A stretch of DNA of 64,000 bases from the NCBI GenBank assembly GCA_945872365.1, contig CAMBZJ010000009.1:60301-124300 (forward strand). The letters are read 5' to 3'. The notes beneath the pieces were generated by a model that saw only the letters and a list, made by a program, of their open reading frames with translations, had not been told where the DNA came from and did no database searches. Position numbers and translations under genes: made by a program. How positions within the stretch are numbered: position 1 is the first letter of the stretch; the number at the start of each line of letters is the position of its first letter. Source of the stretch: Klebsiella pneumoniae (lineage in GTDB: Bacteria; Desulfobacterota; Binatia; UBA12015). Below are positions 57,872 through 64,000 of this stretch, piece after piece.

Positions 57872-57901
57872 AGACTAGGCCGGTGCCGCGATCCGAGTCA
57901 A
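57872..57901 (-). promoter_or_regulatory. Promoter candidate for the hypothetical lipoprotein gene
   Basis: On the minus strand TTGACT (5/6), 18 bases, TAGTCT, then seven bases to the ATG. The rest of the gap to icd (57902-58059) holds two TAGCGA/TAGACG boxes but no matching -35. Confidence 0.42.
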
Positions 57902-58059
57902 ACGAGGGGCCCTCGAATCCGTCGGTGTCGGTGCGCGCCCGCTAGCGAAGCACCCGGTCGATCGCTAGACGGGGCGAACGCCGCGCGCCGGGAGGCGCAC
58001 CTGGTGTCGCCGAGACGGCCGCGCCGGACGGCGTTCGGAAAAGGGAACCGGGGGAGCGA

Positions 58060-59460
58060 ATGGCGACCTACAAGATCGTGGAAGTGCCGGCCGACGGGCA
58101 GTCGATCCGCATGGGCGGCGACGGCAGGCTGGTGGTGCCCGACCGGCCGATCATCCCCTTCATCGAGGGCGACGGCACCGGCCCCGACATCTGGAAGGCG
58201 TCGCGCTTCGCGCTCGACGCGGCGGTCGCCAAGGCCTACGGCGGCAAGCGCAGTATCGCCTGGTGCGAGGTCTACGCGGGCGAGAAGGCGTTCAATCGCT
58301 TCGGGGACTGGCTCCCGGAGGAAACCGTCGCCGCCTTCAGGGAGTTCCTCGTCGGCATCAAGGGGCCGCTCACGACGCCGATCGGTGGGGGCATCCGCTC
58401 GCTCAACGTGACGCTGCGCCAACTCCTCGACCTCTACGTCTGCCTGCGCCCGGTGCGCTGGTTCGTCGGCGTCCCGAGCCCGGTGAAGCATCCCGAGGCG
58501 GTCGACATGGTCATCTTCCGCGAGAACACCGAGGACATTTACGCCGGAGTCGAGTGGGCGGCCGAGAGTCCCGAGGCGAAGAAGGTCATCGACTTCCTGC
58601 AGCGCGAGATGGGCGTGAAGAAGATCCGCTTCCCCGAGACGAGCGGCATCGGCATCAAGCCGATGTCGCGCGAGGGGACCGAGCGACTGGTGCGAGCGGC
58701 GATCGAATACGCTCTCGCCCAGGGTCGCCGCAGCGTCACCTTCGTGCACAAGGGCAACATCATGAAGTTCACCGAGGGGGCGTTTCGCGACTGGGGCTAC
58801 GGCGTCGGCACGCGGGCCTACCGCGAGCAGGTGGTGACCGAGCGCGAGAGCTGGATCCTCGGCAACAAGGAAGCGAAGTCCGACCTGTCGGTCGAGCAGA
58901 ACGCGCGCGAGATCGACCCCGGTTACGACATGATGACGCCCGACCAGCAGGCGGCGGTTCGGCGCGAGGTCGAGGCGGCGCTCGCCCTCTGGCCGACGCA
59001 TGGCGAAGGACGCTGGAAGAAGAAGCTCATGCTGCGCGACTCGATCGCGGACATCACGTTGCAGCAGGTGTTGACGCGTCCCAAGGAGTTCGACGTCATC
59101 GCGACGCCGAACCTGAACGGCGACTACCTATCCGATGCGCTCGCCGCGCAGGTCGGCGGTATCGGCATCGCGCCCGGCGGCAACATCAACTACTCGACCG
59201 GGCACGCGATCTTCGAGGCGACGCACGGTACCGCGCCCAAGTATGCGAATCTCGACAAGGTCAACCCCGGATCCGTCATCCTCTCGGGAGAGATGATGCT
59301 GCGCTTCCTCGGCTGGGACGAGGCGGCCGACGCGATCATCCGGGGGATGGACGGTGCGATCGGCGCCAAGACGGTCACCTACGACTTCCATCGCCTCATG
59401 GACGGCGCGAAGTTGCTCAAGTGCTCGGAGTTCGGCGAGGCGGTCGCCCGGCACATGTAG
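58060..59460 (+). CDS. icd: Isocitrate dehydrogenase (NADP), long form
   Basis: Oxidative decarboxylation of isocitrate in the TCA cycle. 466 residues, about 50 longer than the E. coli enzyme. Seen: [11 protein letters not shown], the phosphorylatable Ser in [49 protein letters not shown] (Lys-Tyr pair typical of NADP use) and a catalytic Lys/Tyr region. The extra length is an insert around 272-330 ([20 protein letters not shown] and following, rich in charged residues). GGGGGAG precedes the ATG by about four bases. Nine bases separate it from mdh. Confidence 0.95.
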   Translation: MATYKIVEVPADGQSIRMGGDGRLVVPDRPIIPFIEGDGTGPDIWKASRFALDAAVAKAYGGKRSIAWCEVYAGEKAFNRFGDWLPEETVAAFREFLVGIKGPLTTPIGGGIRSLNVTLRQLLDLYVCLRPVRWFVGVPSPVKHPEAVDMVIFRENTEDIYAGVEWAAESPEAKKVIDFLQREMGVKKIRFPETSGIGIKPMSREGTERLVRAAIEYALAQGRRSVTFVHKGNIMKFTEGAFRDWGYGVGTRAYREQVVTERESWILGNKEAKSDLSVEQNAREIDPGYDMMTPDQQAAVRREVEAALALWPTHGEGRWKKKLMLRDSIADITLQQVLTRPKEFDVIATPNLNGDYLSDALAAQVGGIGIAPGGNINYSTGHAIFEATHGTAPKYANLDKVNPGSVILSGEMMLRFLGWDEAADAIIRGMDGAIGAKTVTYDFHRLMDGAKLLKCSEFGEAVARHM

Positions 59461-60408
<948 letters not shown>

Positions 60409-60412
60409 CCCG

Positions 60413-61285
60413 ATGTTGGCGGGCACGGGGTGCTGGTCGGCGGCCGTCGACTTCGGCGGCACGCTGACCGACGTCGTGCTTCGTCCCGATGCAGCCCCCG
60501 GCGGCGCCGATCGGCTGTGTTCGCTTCCGTCGGACGCGGTGGTCGATGCCGATCGATTGGCGCTCGTGCTGGAGGTCGCGCTCGCTTCGGAGGGACTCGG
60601 CGCCTCGGATCTCGAACGGATCGTCGTGACCGGTGGCCGCTCGGGGGAACTTCCCGGCCACTGGCGGGGAGTGGCCGTCCACCGGGTTCCAGAGACCGAG
60701 GCGATCGCAAGTGCGGCGAGCCTTGCCGCGGGCGTGCGCCACCCCGCGCTCGTCGCGAGCCTGGGCACGGGCACGGCGCTCGTCCTGGCCGACCCGCCGC
60801 GCGCGCCGCTCCATCTGGTCGGAAGCGGCGTCGGCGGCGGGACGCTGCTAGGGCTCTCGCGCCTCCTGCTCGGGACGAGCGACGTCGCGGAGTTGGGCGC
60901 CCTGGCGCGCGCGGGCGACGCCCGAGCCTGTGATCTCCTCGTGCGCGACATTCTTGGCGGGGGCATCGGGTCGGTTCCGCCCGATGCCACGGCGGCGCAT
61001 TTCGGGCGCCTCGGGCGCCCGGTCGGGCCGCAGGCGCGGCCGAACCCACCCGACGTGGCGTCGGCGCTCGTCAACCTGGTCAGCCAGTCGATCCTGCGCC
61101 TCGCCTTCGAGGCCGCGGGCCGCCACCGTGCGGGTTCGATCGTGCTCGTCGGACGCCTGCTCGACGTCGAGGGCTTCCTCGACGCGATCCGCCGCATTCC
61201 CTCGCTCGACCGCGGCTTCGTCCTGTGGCCAACGGAGCCCGGATTCGCCATCGCCCGTGGTGCGCTCGAGTGCCTCTCCCGTTGA
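60413..61285 (+). CDS. Type II pantothenate kinase-like protein (CoaW type)
   Basis: 290 residues of ASKHA fold. AAVDFGGTLTDVVLRP (phosphate 1), VVTGGRSGELPG, ASLGTGTALVLAD (phosphate 2), GSGVGGGTLLGLSRLLLG, an acidic-to-basic helix with GDARACDLLVRDILGGG, ATAAHFGRL, and the adenosine segment RAGSIVLVGRLLDVEGFLD. The order and spacing, in particular GGGTLLGL...L...D...L...A..GD..A.DL.V.DI, match Staphylococcus aureus CoaW and eukaryotic PanK, not type I or III. It sits four bases after mdh and before sucC, a link between CoA supply and succinyl-CoA. Activity is inferred. Confidence 0.8.
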   Translation: MLAGTGCWSAAVDFGGTLTDVVLRPDAAPGGADRLCSLPSDAVVDADRLALVLEVALASEGLGASDLERIVVTGGRSGELPGHWRGVAVHRVPETEAIASAASLAAGVRHPALVASLGTGTALVLADPPRAPLHLVGSGVGGGTLLGLSRLLLGTSDVAELGALARAGDARACDLLVRDILGGGIGSVPPDATAAHFGRLGRPVGPQARPNPPDVASALVNLVSQSILRLAFEAAGRHRAGSIVLVGRLLDVEGFLDAIRRIPSLDRGFVLWPTEPGFAIARGALECLSR

Positions 61286-61390
61286 GGGGTCGGGAGTGAT
61301 TTTGGGCGGCCCGGGGTTTGCAAAGGCATCGGCGCTTCTCCGCCGGGCCGCAGGAAATGGAGCGTCGGCTGAAGCGCGCCGCCGTGCGGC

Positions 61391-61418
61391 TTGGCTCCAC
61401 CGCCTGCGTCTGTTTAAC
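61391..61418 (+). promoter_or_regulatory. Promoter candidate for sucC-sucD-ndk
   Basis: TTGGCT (4/6), 16 bases, TTTAAC (4/6) lie in the 174-base gap between the coaW-like gene and sucC, predicting a leader of about 35 bases that holds the sucC ribosome site GGAGGGGAGGG. The rest of the gap shows no hairpin of note. Confidence 0.4.
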
Positions 61419-61459
61419 GATACCGGTTTGATCGCGTCCGGACCGGAGGGGAGGGATCG

Positions 61460-62626
61460 ATGAACATCCATGAATTCCAGGCGAAGGAGATCCTTCGCCG
61501 CTACGGGGTCGCCACCCTGCGCAACATCGTCGCGTCCTCGCCCGACAAGGCCAAGGCGGCCACTCAGGAGTTGGGCGGCGACGGTCCCTGGGTGGTGAAG
61601 GCCCAGATCCACGCCGGTGGCCGCGGCAAGGGCGGTGGCGTGAAGCTGGTGCGGAGCCCGCAGGAGGCGCACGAGTTTTCGGAGGCCATCCTCGGGAGGC
61701 CGCTGGTCACCCACCAGACCGGCCCCGCGGGGCGTGTCGTCCACCGCGTGCTGGTCGAGGAGGGCTGCCAGATCGACCGCGAACTCTATCTCGGGATGGT
61801 GCTCGACCGGGCGACGAGCCGTCTCACGGTGATCGCGTCGGCCGAGGGCGGCGTCGAGATCGAGGTGATCGCCGAAAAGAGCCCGGAGAAGATCTTCCGC
61901 GAGCCGATCGAGCCGGTCGTCGGACTGCAGCCCTTCCAGTCGCGCAAGCTCGCGTCGGCCCTAGGTCTTCCTGTCGCCTCGGTCGGCAAATTCGCGAAGT
62001 TCGCGAGTGCGCTCTACGACGCCGTGCTCGCGACCGACGCCTCGCTCGTCGAGATCAACCCGCTCGTCCTCACCAAGGGCGGCGACCTGGTCGCCCTCGA
62101 CGCGAAGATGGGCTTCGACGACAACGCGCTCTTCCGGCACGCCGACATCCGCGCGATGCGCGACCCCAACGAGGAGGATCCGCGCGAGGTCCAGGCCCAG
62201 GAGTTCGACCTCTCGTACATAGGCCTCGAAGGAAATATCGGCTGCATGGTGAACGGTGCCGGCCTCGCCATGGCGACCATGGACATCATCAAGTACGCCG
62301 GCGGTTCTCCGGCGAACTTTCTCGATGTCGGCGGTGGCGCCAACGAGGAAAAGGTTGCGGCGGCGCTGCGCATCATCCTCGCCGACCCCAACGTGAAGGC
62401 GGTCTTCATCAATATCTTCGGTGGCATCATGCGCTGCGACGTGCTCGCGTCGGGCGTGGTCGCCGCCGGCAAGCAAGTGAAGCTCTCCGTTCCGGTGATC
62501 GTCCGGATGGAGGGAACGAACGTCGATCAGGGCAAGAAGATCCTGGCGGAGTCCGGCCTGAACGTGATCTCGGTCTCGGACATGGCCGACGGCGCGAAGA
62601 AGGCCGTCGCGGCGGCGAAGGCCTGA
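61460..62626 (+). CDS. sucC: Succinyl-CoA synthetase beta subunit (ADP-forming type)
   Basis: Substrate-level phosphorylation step of the TCA cycle. 388 residues, ATP-grasp fold: [18 protein letters not shown] at the N-terminus, [56 protein letters not shown], and the CoA-ligase part [16 protein letters not shown]. Length and content match SucC of E. coli (388). Nucleotide preference (ADP or GDP) is not safely readable. Ends nine bases before sucD. Confidence 0.97.
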   Translation: MNIHEFQAKEILRRYGVATLRNIVASSPDKAKAATQELGGDGPWVVKAQIHAGGRGKGGGVKLVRSPQEAHEFSEAILGRPLVTHQTGPAGRVVHRVLVEEGCQIDRELYLGMVLDRATSRLTVIASAEGGVEIEVIAEKSPEKIFREPIEPVVGLQPFQSRKLASALGLPVASVGKFAKFASALYDAVLATDASLVEINPLVLTKGGDLVALDAKMGFDDNALFRHADIRAMRDPNEEDPREVQAQEFDLSYIGLEGNIGCMVNGAGLAMATMDIIKYAGGSPANFLDVGGGANEEKVAAALRIILADPNVKAVFINIFGGIMRCDVLASGVVAAGKQVKLSVPVIVRMEGTNVDQGKKILAESGLNVISVSDMADGAKKAVAAAKA

Positions 62627-62635
62627 GGGGGCGCG

Positions 62636-63508
62636 ATGAGCATCCTGATCGGCAAGGGCACCCGGGTCGTCACGCAGGGCATCACCGGTTCGACCGGCCA
62701 GTTTCACACCCGTGCGTGCAAGGAGTACGGCACCGAGATGGTCGCCGGCGTCACGCCGGGCAAGGGCGGCGCCGATTTCGAGGGCATCCCGATCTTCGAC
62801 ACAGTTGCCGAGGCACGCGCGAAGACCGGCTGCAACGCGAGCGTGATCTACGTTCCACCGCCCTTCGCCGCCGACGCGATCATGGAGGCGGCCGACGCCG
62901 GGGTCGAATTGGCGATCTGCATCACCGAGGGCATCCCGATCCTCGACATGGTGCGGGTCAAGCGCTACCTCGCGGGCCACCAGACCCGGTTGATCGGACC
63001 GAATTGTCCGGGCGTGATCACGCCCGGCGAGTGCAAGATCGGGATCATGCCGGGCTACATACACAAGCCCGGTCGCATCGGCGTCGTGTCGCGCAGCGGC
63101 ACGCTCACCTACGAGGCGGTCCACCAGTTGACGGGGCTCGGCATCGGACAGTCGACATGCGTGGGCATCGGAGGGGATCCGGTGAACGGCACGAACTTCA
63201 TCGACGTCCTCGAGCTCTTCAACGCCGACCCGGATACCGAAGGCGTCATCCTGATCGGCGAGATCGGTGGCAGCGCCGAGGAGGAGGCGGCCGACTACGT
63301 CCGGCGCGAGATGAAGAAGCCGGTGGCGGGCTTCATCGCCGGCCAGACCGCGCCCAAGGGCAAGCGGATGGGGCACGCCGGCGCGATCATCGCGGGCGGC
63401 AAGGGGACCGCGGCCGACAAGATCGAGGCACTGAAGGCCGCCGGGGTCCGCGTCGCGGCGAGCCCGGCGGATCTCGGAACCACCATGCGCGACGCACTCG
63501 CGCACTGA
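62636..63508 (+). CDS. sucD: Succinyl-CoA synthetase alpha subunit
   Basis: CoA-binding subunit carrying the phosphohistidine. 290 residues. [98 protein letters not shown], and the phosphorylated His in [15 protein letters not shown] (about H246). Length is the family norm. It follows sucC by nine bases and precedes ndk by 14 bases. Confidence 0.97.
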   Translation: MSILIGKGTRVVTQGITGSTGQFHTRACKEYGTEMVAGVTPGKGGADFEGIPIFDTVAEARAKTGCNASVIYVPPPFAADAIMEAADAGVELAICITEGIPILDMVRVKRYLAGHQTRLIGPNCPGVITPGECKIGIMPGYIHKPGRIGVVSRSGTLTYEAVHQLTGLGIGQSTCVGIGGDPVNGTNFIDVLELFNADPDTEGVILIGEIGGSAEEEAADYVRREMKKPVAGFIAGQTAPKGKRMGHAGAIIAGGKGTAADKIEALKAAGVRVAASPADLGTTMRDALAH

Positions 63509-63522
63509 GGAGCGATACGGAA

Positions 63523-63954
63523 ATGCAGCAGAGGACTCTCTCGATCGTCAAGCCCGATGCGGTTGCCAAGCACGGCATCGGACCCGTTCTGGCCCGCATC
63601 GAGCAGGGCGGCTTGCGCATTGTCGCCGGCCGCCTGCTCCGGCTGAGCCGCGCCGAGGCGGAGGCCTTCTACTCGGTCCACTCCGCGCGGCCCTTCTTTG
63701 GCAGTCTGTGTGACTTCATGAGTTCCGGCCCGGTCTTCGTGTCGGTGCTCGAGGGCGAGAACGCGATCGCCCGCTATCGCGAGGTGCTCGGCTCAACCGA
63801 TCCCGCGAAGGCCGAGGCGGGCACGGTCCGCAGGGATTTCGGCACCGACGTCGAGCGCAACGCCGCGCACGGCTCGGATGCACCCGAGACGGCCGCACAG
63901 GAGATCGGGTTCTTCTTCCCGGCCCGGGAACTCGCGAGCCTCGGCGTTCGCTGA
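63523..63954 (+). CDS. ndk: Nucleoside diphosphate kinase
   Basis: Transfers phosphate between nucleoside tri- and diphosphates; couples the ATP or GTP from SucCD to other nucleotides. 143 residues from ATG 63523 with GAGGAGCG upstream. N-terminal [50 protein letters not shown], and the active-site His in [15 protein letters not shown] (about H117). Length and motifs typical. Placement directly after sucD recurs in many bacteria. Confidence 0.97.
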   Translation: MQQRTLSIVKPDAVAKHGIGPVLARIEQGGLRIVAGRLLRLSRAEAEAFYSVHSARPFFGSLCDFMSSGPVFVSVLEGENAIARYREVLGSTDPAKAEAGTVRRDFGTDVERNAAHGSDAPETAAQEIGFFFPARELASLGVR

Positions 63955-63981
63955 CTCGGTGTCGGGAGCGGACGCGCCTCC

Positions 63982-64000
63982 GGGGGGGGGGGGGGGGGGG
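63982..64000 (+). repeat. Poly-G tract at the window end
   Basis: The last 19 bases are all G. It may continue beyond the window. A homopolymer this long is unusual for a chromosome and is typical of read-end or assembly artefacts. Confidence 0.7.

Overview
The window is a GC-rich (about 70%), densely packed bacterial chromosome segment made almost entirely of housekeeping genes. I see no mobile element, CRISPR array, prophage, rRNA or toxin-antitoxin pair. There is one tRNA (Leu, CAG) and no gene-free stretch longer than about 240 bases. Gene order (pheA / tyrA-aroA / cmk / rpsA; glnD-xerD; trpS-scpA-scpB-rluB; icd-mdh-...-sucC-sucD-ndk), the split glycine decarboxylase (gcvPA + gcvPB), a possibly non-discriminating AspRS and diderm envelope genes (TonB-like protein, AMIN-type amidase, lipoproteins) suggest a Gram-negative bacterium of the deltaproteobacterial / Myxococcota / Binatota kind. 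That placement is inference from gene order and composition, not from a search.

Layout. 1-7892 (+): the end of accA, aromatic amino acid genes (pheA and a fused tyrA-aroA), cmk, rpsA, sppA and an HU/IHF protein. 7970-10996 (+): a MoxR/ChlI-like AAA+ ATPase with its VWA partner. 11217-22743 (+): mutS, a cell-wall amidase, glnD, xerD, trpS, scpA, scpB and rluB, mostly overlapping by a few bases and probably co-translated. 22740-30305 (-): an FGGY sugar kinase, a flippase-like membrane protein, a D-threonine-aldolase-like PLP enzyme, the TldD/TldE protease pair and a SirB1 protein. 30403-41188: short operons on both strands (DHH phosphoesterase, queG, a FliA-type sigma factor, mobA, a PfkB kinase, 5-FTHF cyclo-ligase, metK, SCP2, a beta-propeller lipoprotein, a new 69-residue protein, an Hsp15-like protein, GNAT, CYTH, a LeuD-like protein). 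41260-50713 (+): surE, hisS, aspS, then folD-gcvT-gcvH-gcvPA-gcvPB. 50767-57864: a TonB-like protein, tatA, a zinc-ribbon membrane protein, tRNA-Leu, nadC-birA-coaX and two hypothetical proteins. 58060-63954 (+): icd-mdh-coaW-sucC-sucD-ndk.

How the genes work together. One-carbon metabolism recurs: the glycine cleavage genes make methylene-THF, FolD (stop/start overlap with gcvT) interconverts it, the 5-FTHF cyclo-ligase recycles 5-formyl-THF, and MetK makes SAM. Cofactor synthesis (NAD: nadC; biotinylation: birA; CoA: coaX and a second, type II pantothenate kinase inside the TCA cluster) sits beside the enzymes that use those cofactors.

Most distinctive observations: (i) two unrelated pantothenate kinase types 4 kb apart, one embedded among icd-mdh-sucCD; (ii) a 203-base out-of-frame overlap between scpB and rluB over a 9-bp repeat; (iii) an N-terminal remnant of alanine dehydrogenase between aspS and folD; (iv) a recurring promoter layout with a TANNNT-like box only 7-11 bases before the start codon, suggesting leaderless mRNAs; (v) a 69-residue gene of unknown function with promoter, ribosome-site hairpin and stop/start coupling to a lipoprotein gene; (vi) a stand-alone LeuD-like protein lacking the substrate-binding Ser-Ser-Arg loop; (vii) a TyrA-EPSP synthase fusion carrying class II EPSP synthase motifs. 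The last 19 bases are all G, which may be a contig-end artefact.
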